Shown: one piece after another, positions 18,040 to 26,696 of the stretch
Layout: each line of letters opens with the position of its first letter
Numbering within the stretch: position 1 is the stretch's first letter
Program-made: the position numbers and the translations under genes
The notes under the pieces: generated by a model
Seen by the model: only the letters and a program-made list of their open reading frames with translations
Databases searched by the model: none
Told to the model about the DNA's origin: nothing
Source of the DNA: Kocuria massiliensis
GTDB taxonomy: Bacteria > Actinomycetota > Actinomycetes > Actinomycetales > Micrococcaceae
Length of the DNA: 64,000 bases
Direction of reading: 5' to 3'
Assembly (NCBI RefSeq): GCF_900169715.1
Contig: NZ_LT835159.1
Coordinates: forward strand, 1 to 64,000

Positions 18040-18403
18040 TTCTATACCTCGCAGTGCGATGTCTTGTGCGTTCGTGACATACCGGGAAGACCACCGATCT
18101 TCACCGGAGGGCGCCAAAAACGCTCCAAGGGGTCGCCGGGGAAGACGTGCGGACGCCGGGTCACGACGCTAGAGGAGCATCACGCAGTATGTCCAGAAAC
18201 ACACCGTTGTATTTATATTTGAAGAAGCTCGCGTATTGGTCACGAGGCACCTCTTGTCCCCTGCAATTCCGGCATTTTTGGGGAATTTGAAACACCAGGG
18301 GTAATCATCAAAATTCATCTGGCGGATACGGCGCGTTTTCGAAATATTTCGACGAACTACCGAGTTACCCGCCGTCGCTTACGGAGAAACTACGCTGATA
18401 ACC
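18040..18403. other. Divergent intergenic region with 14-bp palindrome
   Basis: This AT-richer gap lies between the lysozyme and SRPBCC genes. TCGAAATATTTCGA at 18339-18352 is a perfect 14-bp palindrome, 52 bases before the SRPBCC start, and may be an operator. TTTATATTTGAAG at about 18211-18223 recurs inverted near 58059. No RNA gene is seen. Confidence 0.45.
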
Positions 18404-18859
18404 ATGACCTACGAGATCTCACATTCCATCCATATCTCTGCGCACCCCGACACTCTGTACAACCTCCTCTCTGACGTCACTCGAACCGGCGAGTGGAGCC
18501 AACAGTGCTACCTCTGCGAATGGACGGAACCGGGCCACCATGGTGTCGGATCAACCTTCATCGGGCACAACCGAACGCCCAGCAGAGAATGGAGCACGAC
18601 GTCCGAAGTCGTCGCCGCCGAGCCGGGCCAACACTTTGCGTGGGAGGTCATTCCGGCACGAGTTCGCTGGGGATACCGGCTCGAGCCCGAAGGGGACGGA
18701 ACCAGAGTTACTCAGTACACGAATTTCGGAGAGACAGCCGAACAGGTCTTCTCGGAAAGATTCGGGGAGGATGCTGAAAACCAGGTATCTATTCGCCGGG
18801 AAGCAGCAGAATACGGGATTCCTCAAACTCTGAAAGAGATCAAGAACTTAGCTGAATAA
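18404..18859 (+). CDS. SRPBCC-fold (polyketide cyclase-like) protein
   Basis: A 151-residue protein of the START/SRPBCC ligand-binding fold. It begins SHSIHISAHPDTLYNLLSDV, the first strand and helix pattern of the family, and continues with the central beta sheet and a C-terminal helix (TLKEIKNLAE). Cysteine and tryptophan residues (CYLCEW) lie near the pocket entrance. Ligand and function are unknown. The ATG lacks a clear Shine-Dalgarno sequence. A perfect palindrome lies 52 bases upstream. It is monocistronic. Confidence 0.75.
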   Translation: MTYEISHSIHISAHPDTLYNLLSDVTRTGEWSQQCYLCEWTEPGHHGVGSTFIGHNRTPSREWSTTSEVVAAEPGQHFAWEVIPARVRWGYRLEPEGDGTRVTQYTNFGETAEQVFSERFGEDAENQVSIRREAAEYGIPQTLKEIKNLAE

Positions 18860-18933
18860 TATGAATTCTCGGCGCCAAGTCGAGGGTTTGTGGATAAATA
18901 CACATGCGGTGTCGTCACATTCGTATGTCAATG

Positions 18934-18963
18934 TTGAGACGCCCCACGGCTCGTCAGTAATTT
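18934..18963 (+). promoter_or_regulatory. Putative promoter for leaderless Tat-leader ORF
   Basis: TTGAGA (18934-18939) and TAATTT (18958-18963) are separated by 18 bases. The -10 box ends six bases before ATG 18970, so the predicted transcript would begin at or next to the A of the start codon. This agrees with the missing ribosome binding site and is a common actinobacterial layout. Confidence 0.5.
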
Positions 18964-18969
18964 GCCCGT

Positions 18970-19134
18970 ATGGAAATTTCGAGAAGAAATGCGCTCTCGT
19001 GGGGTGCGGTCGCTACGGCCGCCTCCGGGGCAGCCGTCATCACCGCGCCCGCAGCCTCTGCCGCAGAGGCAACTCCGCAAAACACCAGCACCAAGAAGCG
19101 GCCTTTGAGTTGCCCGATGGGTAAGGGGAAATAA
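18970..19134 (+). CDS. Tat-type signal peptide mini-ORF upstream of the amidase
   Basis: A 54-codon frame. It begins MEISRRNALSW, followed by AVATAASGAAVITAPA and ASAAEA: a twin-arginine motif, a weakly hydrophobic core and an AxA cleavage site. A short tail (TPQNTSTKKRPLSCPMGKGK) then ends at TAA. It is in the same frame as the amidase, separated from it only by TAA ACC. Two readings are possible: an amidase whose Tat leader was cut off by a nonsense change, or a real secreted peptide of about 20 residues whose 3' end supplies the amidase ribosome binding site. It has no Shine-Dalgarno sequence and is predicted leaderless. Confidence 0.5.
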   Translation: MEISRRNALSWGAVATAASGAAVITAPAASAAEATPQNTSTKKRPLSCPMGKGK

Positions 19135-19137
19135 ACC

Positions 19138-19578
19138 ATGGCAGTTCAGATCGCGTCACCGAATTACACCCCCGGTCGAGAGGGCACCGCCATCGATCGC
19201 ATCGTCATCCACTACATCGTCGGGACCTTGGCCGCCGCTGACACCACGTTCACGGATCCGAACTCGGGTGTGAGCGCCCACTATGGGATCGGCGAAGGCG
19301 AGGTCCATCAGTTCGTCGCCGAGACTGATACCGCCTGGCACGCCGGAGATTGGAATTTCAATCTGCGGAGCATCGGCATCGAGCATTCAGCCGATCCCAA
19401 CCGTGCCCCCACCCAAGACACTTACAACCAGTCCATCAACCTGTGTGCAACGATCTGTCGCACGTATGGTTTGGACCCGCAGTCTCAGATTGTCCCCCAC
19501 AACTTTGTGGTCTCCACCGATTGCCCAGGCACGGTGGACATTCAGGCGATTCGGGACGGGGTAGCCGCCATCCTTTAA
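19138..19578 (+). CDS. N-acetylmuramoyl-L-alanine amidase (Amidase_2/PGRP fold)
   Basis: A 146-residue zinc amidase that would cut the lactyl-peptide bond of peptidoglycan. The ligands match T7 lysozyme-type enzymes: H25 in IVIHYIVG, then H121 and C129 in HNFVVSTDC, with the same eight-residue spacing as the H122/C130 pair of T7 lysozyme. GIEHS follows the central strand. As written it has no signal peptide; the Tat leader just upstream is in frame but cut off by TAA. AAGGGGA precedes ATG 19138 at about eight bases, so independent translation is plausible. Without a leader the protein would stay cytosolic unless released by lysis. Confidence 0.85.
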   Translation: MAVQIASPNYTPGREGTAIDRIVIHYIVGTLAAADTTFTDPNSGVSAHYGIGEGEVHQFVAETDTAWHAGDWNFNLRSIGIEHSADPNRAPTQDTYNQSINLCATICRTYGLDPQSQIVPHNFVVSTDCPGTVDIQAIRDGVAAIL

Positions 19579-19613
19579 CCGCGCGGCGGCTCTTTCACGC
19601 CGCAACTTTCATG

Positions 19614-19664
19614 GAGACCGGCCCTCGAGCTCAGTTTCTAACGGATGCTCGGGGGCCGGTCTTT
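19614..19664 (+). terminator. Intrinsic terminator after amidase
   Basis: GAGACCGGCCCTCGAGC (19614-19630) pairs with GCTCGGGGGCCGGTCTTT (19647-19664), with one G-T wobble and a short T run. Confidence 0.75.
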
Positions 19665-19731
19665 GCCATGGGGCCACGAGGAACGGACAATTCCCCTCAC
19701 ACGCTGGGATTGCGGTGGCCTCGAGACGGGC

Positions 19732-21756
19732 CTACCTCGTCGCCGCGGCGAATGCGTCACGCATGTGTGGCGCAAGCGCGGCGTCTCCCGCCGGGGTCAT
19801 GTGGATCCCATCAGAGAGCAGATTCTCCACGTGGAAATCCGTGATCCAGTATCGGGTGTCGACTGTGCGCACGCCTTCCTCTCGGGCGGCTTGAAGTTCA
19901 AGGGCTGCGAGTGCATTACGGTCGTTATGGTCCGGCGTGCGTTTGGTGATCGGGCAGGCCATCACAATCTTCGAATTGGGGTATGCCTGCTTGATTTTCT
20001 TGAGCGTCGTGTGGATATCCGCGATGACGGCCGGATTGTTGTAAACCCACTGGTCGTTTCCAGAGCCACCGATATATACGACCGACGGGTCGCCCGCGGG
20101 CAGCTGCCAGAAGTTGTCCACAACGCCGGCCCGGTACGTGCCGTATCCAACACCGCTGAAGTCTCCCGTGAAGCCAATACCGCCCATCGCATACACCGCG
20201 TTGGTCCGATACCCGGCCTGCCTTATCCCGGCGACCACCCAAGAGTTGTATCCGCCCTTGGCGGTCTGGGAGTCGCCGATAATGAACGAATCCCCGGAGC
20301 TCAGCGCGGTGTCCGTCCGCATCACGAGGTCACCCCGCTCGGGGAAGTAAGCCAGGGCATTCTTCTCGAAGGTCGTGTAGACCTTTCCGTTAGTGAGCTT
20401 CGCGGAACGAGGTAGCCCTTCCGGCCCAGCGTTGGATCGCCACAGCTCGAAAACGTGGTTATCCATGGCCACGGGACCGTATTGCGCCGTCGTGACTACG
20501 ACGCCGCCCGGGTACCGGCGGTATTGCGCGCTCGTGCTACCGCTAAACACCTGTGACAACGCCGAACCGGACGAACCAAACCCATCATCGGACGCCAGCT
20601 GGTCCATCGCCTTATCGAGGTCGGCGTCGTCGTTCGCCCCGCGAGGGGTCCACGTGACCGTTCCGTTCGGGGCTTGCGAAGCCCTACCGCCCTGGAAGTT
20701 TTGGTTCCACGTGCCGTTGACCTGCCACGAGGGGCTGGTGGGGTACCCCCATGAACCGCGCTCGTAGCCATTACGCGCCCATTCGTCGAAAATCGGCCCC
20801 CATTGAATCGGTTGAGTTCCGGTAGCCGGGGACCAATAGATCTTGCCGCCGTCGAAGTCTTCGTACACGCCTCCCGAAGGCAGGCCCGAGATTTCCGATG
20901 ACGTCGGGTATCCGAGACCACTGCTTTCGGCTCCGAGTTGCCGCCACAGGCTATAGATCGCCCCGTCGGACTTCATCAGCACCACTCGACCCTGACGGGG
21001 ATGCCAGATCGTTGTTCGACGGGCGCCGTCGGCACCGAGGAAGGTCTGCTGGGCACCACCAGCCGTGAGCGGCGACTCTTCGACAGTGGCTCCGCCGAGG
21101 ACCCCGGTCACACCGCCCTGACGGTCGTAGTAGGCGTTGAAGCCGTTCTTGACCACATGGGTTCCAGCAGCCGATGACCACGTGACCTGGCCGCGCGAAA
21201 ATTTCTGGGAGCAGATGGGGCCATTGCAGGCCTCGACCGACAACGGATACCCGAGTTGGCTCAGATGCGACTCCCAATAGGAGCCGATGGCTCCGGTGGT
21301 CTTCACGGGAACCGCCCCGGCCTCGTTCGACCAGGTGATCCAGTGCCACGCGCGAGTATTCGGGTTATAGGTCTTCAGATACCAACCGTTGGTGCCTTGG
21401 TTGTAGGAAGTCACCGGCGTCATGGGCATTCCGAACTCGGAAGCGACCGCGCCACGCCCCTTGTAATATTCGTGCACACCGCCGTTGCGGACCCACATGG
21501 CCGGTGTTTTCGGGGACCAGTAAATCCGCCCGTTGGCGAATTCCTGATACACGGCCCCGTTGGGTCCACCGATCTCGCCGCTGACCGGTTGCCCGAGAGT
21601 GGACCGGGCGGCGGAGTTTCCGTAATAGAGGCCGCCGATGGCGCCTTTGACCGACGGCGTAGCTGCTTGGGCGGACCCCGCGACGGGCCCAGCTAACAAT
21701 GAAATAAAGGCAAGGAGGGCCACGAGGGCAGGCGAAATGAACCTTTTAGGGGACAC
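19732..21756 (-). CDS. Secreted LGFP-repeat protein with C-terminal SGNH hydrolase
   Basis: A 674-residue exported protein. A signal peptide (ALVALLAFISLLAGPVAGSAQAA) precedes six or seven LGFP-type repeats of about 50 residues (GAVYQEFANGRIYWSP, LGYPTSSE, GSWGYPTS and similar). The last 190 residues form an SGNH/GDSL hydrolase: IIGDSQ with S496, GSGND with N567, and SDGIHM with D649 and H652. LGFP repeats are thought to dock proteins to the cell wall; SGNH enzymes are esterases or lipases. GTG 21756 has GAGGA upstream and is preferred; ATG 21780 adds eight residues and has no such site. A deacylase or esterase acting on wall polymers is inference. Confidence 0.9.
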   Translation of the reverse strand: MSPKRFISPALVALLAFISLLAGPVAGSAQAATPSVKGAIGGLYYGNSAARSTLGQPVSGEIGGPNGAVYQEFANGRIYWSPKTPAMWVRNGGVHEYYKGRGAVASEFGMPMTPVTSYNQGTNGWYLKTYNPNTRAWHWITWSNEAGAVPVKTTGAIGSYWESHLSQLGYPLSVEACNGPICSQKFSRGQVTWSSAAGTHVVKNGFNAYYDRQGGVTGVLGGATVEESPLTAGGAQQTFLGADGARRTTIWHPRQGRVVLMKSDGAIYSLWRQLGAESSGLGYPTSSEISGLPSGGVYEDFDGGKIYWSPATGTQPIQWGPIFDEWARNGYERGSWGYPTSPSWQVNGTWNQNFQGGRASQAPNGTVTWTPRGANDDADLDKAMDQLASDDGFGSSGSALSQVFSGSTSAQYRRYPGGVVVTTAQYGPVAMDNHVFELWRSNAGPEGLPRSAKLTNGKVYTTFEKNALAYFPERGDLVMRTDTALSSGDSFIIGDSQTAKGGYNSWVVAGIRQAGYRTNAVYAMGGIGFTGDFSGVGYGTYRAGVVDNFWQLPAGDPSVVYIGGSGNDQWVYNNPAVIADIHTTLKKIKQAYPNSKIVMACPITKRTPDHNDRNALAALELQAAREEGVRTVDTRYWITDFHVENLLSDGIHMTPAGDAALAPHMRDAFAAATR

Positions 21757-21780
21757 GAGTGATTCCTCAGGGGAGGTCAT

Positions 21781-22214
21781 CGAAACGATGAAAATAAATA
21801 AGCCTGAATAAACATAAGCCCATTCCCCCGCCCCGGCAACAAGAAATTATCCTCCGCCAAGTGATTTCGTGATTCCTCAATTTTTCACGATCTCAACCCC
21901 ATGGATCAGCGTCGTTCCAGCGATCGCGCATCACGACGCGAAGATTCCGGTTCGGCAAACTTCATGCACGGCCCGCGACCTAGCGCCGCTTAGAATTTTC
22001 CGAATAGAAATCAGACTGCGACATTTATATACATACTTATGCAATGATTTTTCAGATCGTGGGGTGTGCTCCTTCGCCTCGAGCACCCGGGCTGCCCATC
22101 GCTGCTCAGCCATCGACATCCGCAAAAAGTGCGCGATCCGAACATCGGTGCGCTCTGCGTCGGGAGGGTTGAGTACCGTGAGAGGCAAGTAACCTACCCG
22201 AGAAGTGGAGTTTC
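21781..22214. other. Divergent intergenic region, AT-richer
   Basis: This 434-base gap lies between the LGFP-SGNH gene and the shikimate dehydrogenase gene. It includes AT-rich patches (ACATTTATATACATAC near 22020) that could be promoters. No coding or RNA feature was identified. Confidence 0.5.
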
Positions 22215-23099
22215 ATGAGCCTCGTCGGCGAGTCATATGTGGTTGGTCTGATCGGTAGCGGGATCACCGCAACCCTCAGTGCCCCGATGCACGAGAAAGC
22301 CGCTGACACGCTCGGGTTGCGATACATCTACAGGCCCATCGATCTCGACACCATCCCCGACGGCGTCGAGCGGGCACCCGAATTATTGAAAACCGCCGTT
22401 GACGTGGGCTTCAGCGCATTCAACATCACGTTCCCCTGCAAACAGACGATTATCGAGTACCTCGACGAGGTCGCCCCGGATGCCGCGCGCCTTGGCGCCG
22501 TCAACACCGTGGTGGTCGATGACGGTCGGTTGATCGGCCACAACACCGACTTCTCCGGGTTCGCGAGCGCCTTAGATGCCGGCCTTCCCGGAGCCGACCT
22601 CACATCGGTAGTGCAGTTGGGAACCGGCGGTGCAGGGTCGGCAACCGCCTACGCCGTCCTGTCCCGCGGGGCAGTCAAATTGTCCCTCTTCGACGTCAAT
22701 CCACAACGTGCGGCCGAGCGCGCCACCGAATTGAGCGGCCAGTTCCCGGAAGCAAGCGTCGTCGCGCTGACCGCCGATGACCTGCCGCAAGCCCTCGCAG
22801 AGGCATCCGGCCTGATCAACGCGACGCCGATCGGTATGCACCACCATCCCGGAGCCCCGCTGGACTTGGATCTGCTCCATCCGGAGCTCTGGGTCGCGGA
22901 CGTCATCTACCTCCCACAGGAAACGGCCCTCATTAAACGAGGCCGTCAGCTTGGCTGTCGCGTGCTCCCGGGCGGCTACATGGCCGTAGGGCAGGCGGTC
23001 GATGCCTTCGAGCTGATCACCGGTTCGCGTCCTGACTACGCGGAACTGCGCACCTACTTTGAACGCCTGGTCGCCGACCAACAAGGAGAAACACCGTGA
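22215..23099 (+). CDS. Shikimate/quinate dehydrogenase
   Basis: A 294-residue NAD(P)-dependent dehydrogenase of the AroE/YdiB family. The N-terminal substrate domain has GSGITATLSAPMHEKAA (serine/threonine pocket) and FNITFPCKQTIIEYLDE with the catalytic lysine. The Rossmann part has QLGTGGAGSATAYAVL and later NATPIGMHHHPG; the C-terminal block is GGYMAVGQAVDAFELITG. AGTGGAG precedes the ATG. It overlaps the next gene (a 3-dehydroshikimate dehydratase) by four bases, so it most likely serves quinate/shikimate breakdown rather than aromatic amino-acid synthesis; the cofactor and direction are inference. Confidence 0.9.
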   Translation: MSLVGESYVVGLIGSGITATLSAPMHEKAADTLGLRYIYRPIDLDTIPDGVERAPELLKTAVDVGFSAFNITFPCKQTIIEYLDEVAPDAARLGAVNTVVVDDGRLIGHNTDFSGFASALDAGLPGADLTSVVQLGTGGAGSATAYAVLSRGAVKLSLFDVNPQRAAERATELSGQFPEASVVALTADDLPQALAEASGLINATPIGMHHHPGAPLDLDLLHPELWVADVIYLPQETALIKRGRQLGCRVLPGGYMAVGQAVDAFELITGSRPDYAELRTYFERLVADQQGETP

Positions 23100-24967
23100 A
23101 GACGTCCATAGCCACCGTGTGCCTATCCGGGACCCTCCGGCAGAAGCTGCGGGCCGCATCCGCGGCCGGATTCGACGGCGTCGAGATCTTTGAGCAAGAC
23201 CTCGTGGTTGCACCGGAATCCCCCGAACAGATCCGCGACTACGCCAACAGGCTGGGTCTGAGCCTAGACCTCTACCAGCCCTTCCGCGACGCCGAAGGGA
23301 CTGCCGAACCGGTATTTGAGGACACCCTTCGCCGCATCGAGGAGAAATTCCGGCTCATGAACCGCCTGGGCATGGATCTCATGCTCATTCCCTCCAACGC
23401 GGGAACCGCCACCGTGGACGACGACGCCGTCGTCGCCGAGCAGCTCGGGCGCTTGGCGGATCTGGCCGCTGGCTATGGCATTCGCCTGGCCTACGAGGCT
23501 CTCGCGTGGGGCAGGTTCATCAACGACTTCGAGCACTCGTGGCGCCTGGTCGAAGCGGCCGACCGCGACAACTTGGGCATCTGCCTGGATACCTTTCACA
23601 TTCTCTCCCGGGCATGGCCCACCGACTCGATCCCGGACATCCCGGGAGACAAGGTCTTTTTCCTCCAACTCGCGGACGCCCCGCTCATGTCCCTGGATGT
23701 GCTCTCTTGGTCGCGCCATTTCCGCGTTTTCCCTGGTGAGGGCGGGTTCGCACTCGTCGACTTTATGGTCAAGCTACTCGCCGGTGGCTATTCGGGACCG
23801 CTCTCCCTCGAGATCTTCAACGACTCGTTCCGTCAGACCCGCGTGCATCGCACGGCCGTGGACGCGTTGCGTTCCTTGGTGTGGCTCCAAGATCAGACGG
23901 CACGCGCGCTGGAGGCTTCGACCGGAACGAACGCCGTGACGACCCGGGCTGCGGCCCGCGTCGGGGAACTGACCCGGCTGCCCGGTGCCGCCATCCCCCA
24001 GGGCCTGACTTGGGCCGAGGTACGTGGCCAAGAAACCGAACAGATCGAAATCCTCCTGATGCACCTAGGCTTCGAACATCGGGGGCGTCACACCAGTAAG
24101 CCGGTACAGCTCTGGGAACAGGGCGGGGCACGCGTGGTCATTAACGAAGAACCGGGAGCCTCCGACGAACCCACGATGGCCTCGCTAGGATTCGAGGTTC
24201 AGCACCCGACCGCGGCCGCGGCGCACGCAACCGCCCTCAAAGTTCCGGAGGTTCCACGCGTCACGCGCGAGGGTGAACAGCACTTCCCGGCGTATCTGGC
24301 CCCGGACGGAACCGAAGTCTTCTTCTGCCCACCTGCTTCGGACGGTGGCGACCGCTGGATCGAGGAGTTCTCCTGGCCAGACCATCGTGATGCCGCAACC
24401 ACGGCCGGTCCCGCTATCGGCGAACCGCTGATCACCGGGATCGACCACGTGAACCTGGCACAGCCCAAGCATCACTACCCCGAATCCGTGCTGTTCTACC
24501 GCGCGGCCCTCGGCCTGAGCGTCCAGCCGTCCCAGGACGTCCCGGGGCCCAATGGGCTAGTCAGCTCGCAAGTGGTCCGCAACGACGCCGGCTCGGTACG
24601 GCTTCCCCTGAATGTGGCACCGGATCTGCGGAAGGATCCCGACGTCGAACACGTCGCCTTCTCCTGCCGCGACGTCGTCGGCCTCGCCCGGAGGGCCCAG
24701 GCCTCGGGGCTGCGTTTTCTCCGCATCCCCCACAATTACTACGAGGATCTGCGAGCGCGATTCGGTCTTCCTGAGGAAAAGATTCGCGAGCTCGAGGAGC
24801 TGGATCTGCTCTACGACCGTGACGAGCGCGGAGAATTCCTGCACTTCTACACGCAGACGGTCGGGAGCCTGTTCTTCGAGGTAGTGCAGCGGATCAACGG
24901 TTACACCGGGTACGGCGCACCGAACGCCCCCGTCCGCATGTCCGCCCAGTACACCCACTCGCTCTAG
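23096..24967 (+). CDS. Bifunctional 3-dehydroshikimate dehydratase / HPPD-like protein (QuiC type)
   Basis: A 623-residue two-domain enzyme. Residues about 1-275 are a xylose-isomerase-like TIM barrel converting 3-dehydroshikimate to protocatechuate (AYEALAWGRF, CLDTFHILSRAW, FLQLADAP, LSLEIFND carry the metal-binding E, D, Q, E pattern). Residues about 300-610 form a 4-hydroxyphenylpyruvate dioxygenase-like vicinal-oxygen-chelate domain (GIDHVNLA, VEHVAFSC, FFEVVQRINGY give the H, H, E metal triad). This arrangement matches Pseudomonas QuiC1. GTG start overlaps the dehydrogenase stop codon. The metal triad of the HPPD-like domain is intact, so an activity of its own cannot be excluded. Confidence 0.9.
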   Translation: MKTSIATVCLSGTLRQKLRAASAAGFDGVEIFEQDLVVAPESPEQIRDYANRLGLSLDLYQPFRDAEGTAEPVFEDTLRRIEEKFRLMNRLGMDLMLIPSNAGTATVDDDAVVAEQLGRLADLAAGYGIRLAYEALAWGRFINDFEHSWRLVEAADRDNLGICLDTFHILSRAWPTDSIPDIPGDKVFFLQLADAPLMSLDVLSWSRHFRVFPGEGGFALVDFMVKLLAGGYSGPLSLEIFNDSFRQTRVHRTAVDALRSLVWLQDQTARALEASTGTNAVTTRAAARVGELTRLPGAAIPQGLTWAEVRGQETEQIEILLMHLGFEHRGRHTSKPVQLWEQGGARVVINEEPGASDEPTMASLGFEVQHPTAAAAHATALKVPEVPRVTREGEQHFPAYLAPDGTEVFFCPPASDGGDRWIEEFSWPDHRDAATTAGPAIGEPLITGIDHVNLAQPKHHYPESVLFYRAALGLSVQPSQDVPGPNGLVSSQVVRNDAGSVRLPLNVAPDLRKDPDVEHVAFSCRDVVGLARRAQASGLRFLRIPHNYYEDLRARFGLPEEKIRELEELDLLYDRDERGEFLHFYTQTVGSLFFEVVQRINGYTGYGAPNAPVRMSAQYTHSL

Positions 24968-24990
24968 GCGTTCACGGGCCCGGGCATAAA

Positions 24991-25031
24991 AAGGCCGGTT
25001 CGGCGAATGAATGATTCGTCGAACCGGCCTT
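24991..25031. terminator. Bidirectional intrinsic terminator
   Basis: AAGGCCGGTTCG (24991-25002) pairs with CGAACCGGCCTT (25020-25031), with a smaller CGAAT/ATTCG hairpin inside the loop, between converging genes. Confidence 0.85.
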
Positions 25032-25048
25032 GTTCGTGCCGATCCCGT

Positions 25049-26458
25049 TCAGTCGCGGGGAGCTTCCTGAACCGTGACCTTGACCTTCTGATCAAGCCGC
25101 ACCACTTCGAGGGCTTCGGTGCGAGACATGTGCAGACTGTCGATGTCGGTCAACGGGCGACGCGCGGTTTCCTTGGCCGTCATCGCGACGGCGGCCACGC
25201 ACAGACCCACCACGAAGACGAAGATCGCCGGCAAGACCCAGTTATCCATGTTCTGGCCATTCAGGGCCGCAGCAATGACGGGGACGAAACCTCCCGACAG
25301 AGCGAAGCCCACTTGGGTTCCCAAGGCCAGACCGGTCGATCGGACGTTGGTCGGGAACATCTCGGCGTAGAAAGACGGCCAGGTGGCGTTCGAGAAGGAG
25401 TAGAAGCCACCGTGCATCAGGGCACCGAAGACGAAGATCAGCGGGATGTTCCCGTGAGAGACGGCCGATAGGAACGGGAACATCGTCGCCCCGGAGAGCA
25501 ACGCCCCGGCCACGAACACGGGCTTTCGCCCCACCCCGTCGGAGACCATGGCCGAGAGCGGGATGACCGCGAGCCCCACCGCGTTGGACACCACGGGAAC
25601 CCACAGCATCGTCGAGCGCGGGATCCCGACGCCGTTGGTCGCGTAAGAGATCGCCCAGACCGTAAATGCGACGTTGAGGGTATTCACCAGGGCACAGATC
25701 GCCACGCGAAGAATCGCGGACTTATGGTACCGAAACGCGATGGATAGGGGCGCCGCGTTGTCCAGAACAGATTCCTCTTTGTCCATCTTCTCGAAGGCCG
25801 GGGGTTCTTCGAGCTTGCGCCGGATCAGATACGCCGCAAGGACCACGAACGCCGACAGCCAGAACGGCACGCGCCATCCCCACGCGAAGAGCTGCTCCTC
25901 GGACAGAAAAGAGGTGAAAGGGATAAACACCGCGGTGGCCAGCAGAGATCCCGCCTGGGTGCCTTGAAGTGACCAGCTGGTGATGAGCCCTCGCTGGTCA
26001 TCGCGGGCATGCTCGAGGGACATCGAGATGGCTGAGGCTTGCTCGCCGGCCGCCGACAGACCCTGAACGACCCGGCACAGGATCAGCAGGATCGGCGCGA
26101 GCATTCCGACGGACCCGTAGGTTGGCAGGCACCCAATGCCGAAGGTCGCCCCGCCGATGAGGAACAAGGTCATCATGAGCACGAACTTGCGTCCGAGCTT
26201 GTCCGAGAGCGGCCCCATGATCAGCGCGCCGAACGGTCGCACCACGTAGGCGACGCCGGCGACGCCCATCGATTGGAGGACGGCAGCGGCGGCGTTCCCT
26301 TCGGGGAAGAAGATGTGGTTGAGCACGACCGCGGCGGCGGTCGCGTAGACCGCGAAATCGTAATATTCGAGCGCGGAACCGATCCACCCAGCGAACGCGG
26401 CGCGCCCAGGGGATTTGCCCGGCTGGACAGCGGTGTCGGCAGCGGAAGACGTAGACAT
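25049..26458 (-). CDS. MFS transporter, MHS family (possible shikimate/aromatic acid carrier)
   Basis: A 469-residue twelve-segment proton symporter. TM1 carries GSALEYYDFAVYATA; loop 2-3 has RPFGALIMGPLSDKLGRKF; GLSAAGEQASAISMSLEH and RRKLEEPPAF follow. It differs from the ProP-like carriers in the window at the GEYxxA block (here GEQASA), typical of the shikimate/aromatic-acid branch of the MHS family. It converges on the shikimate dehydrogenase/dehydratase pair, so uptake of shikimate, quinate or dehydroshikimate is a reasonable guess, not shown. ATG 26458 is preceded by AAAGG. Confidence 0.8.
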   Translation of the reverse strand: MSTSSAADTAVQPGKSPGRAAFAGWIGSALEYYDFAVYATAAAVVLNHIFFPEGNAAAAVLQSMGVAGVAYVVRPFGALIMGPLSDKLGRKFVLMMTLFLIGGATFGIGCLPTYGSVGMLAPILLILCRVVQGLSAAGEQASAISMSLEHARDDQRGLITSWSLQGTQAGSLLATAVFIPFTSFLSEEQLFAWGWRVPFWLSAFVVLAAYLIRRKLEEPPAFEKMDKEESVLDNAAPLSIAFRYHKSAILRVAICALVNTLNVAFTVWAISYATNGVGIPRSTMLWVPVVSNAVGLAVIPLSAMVSDGVGRKPVFVAGALLSGATMFPFLSAVSHGNIPLIFVFGALMHGGFYSFSNATWPSFYAEMFPTNVRSTGLALGTQVGFALSGGFVPVIAAALNGQNMDNWVLPAIFVFVVGLCVAAVAMTAKETARRPLTDIDSLHMSRTEALEVVRLDQKVKVTVQEAPRD

Positions 26459-26696
26459 GAACCTGACCTTTAGACCGGTGGTGATAGAACTCGCATCAGC
26501 CTAAACGTGGCGGAGAACACAAGTCGAACACGCGTTCGCAATGCGAACCACCAACACTTCCACACCCGCTCCATGGCGCCCAAAGAAGGTCAGACTCAAG
26601 CCGTCGTGAACGGGTCCAGTGCTCACTCCCTGGTTTACTGGCTACCTTCACGAATAATCACAGCTGATTGATAGCAACCCGTGGTCCAATCAATCC

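Noticed and set aside
18211-18223. TTTATATTTGAAG shared with the complement near 58059, both upstream of secreted protein genes
   Set aside because: Exact 13-mers recur by chance in a window this size, the distance to the genes differs, and the other secreted protein genes lack it.
18970-19578. Amidase as a prophage remnant
   Set aside because: No holin, terminase, integrase, portal or att repeats are nearby; the neighbours are chromosomal envelope genes.
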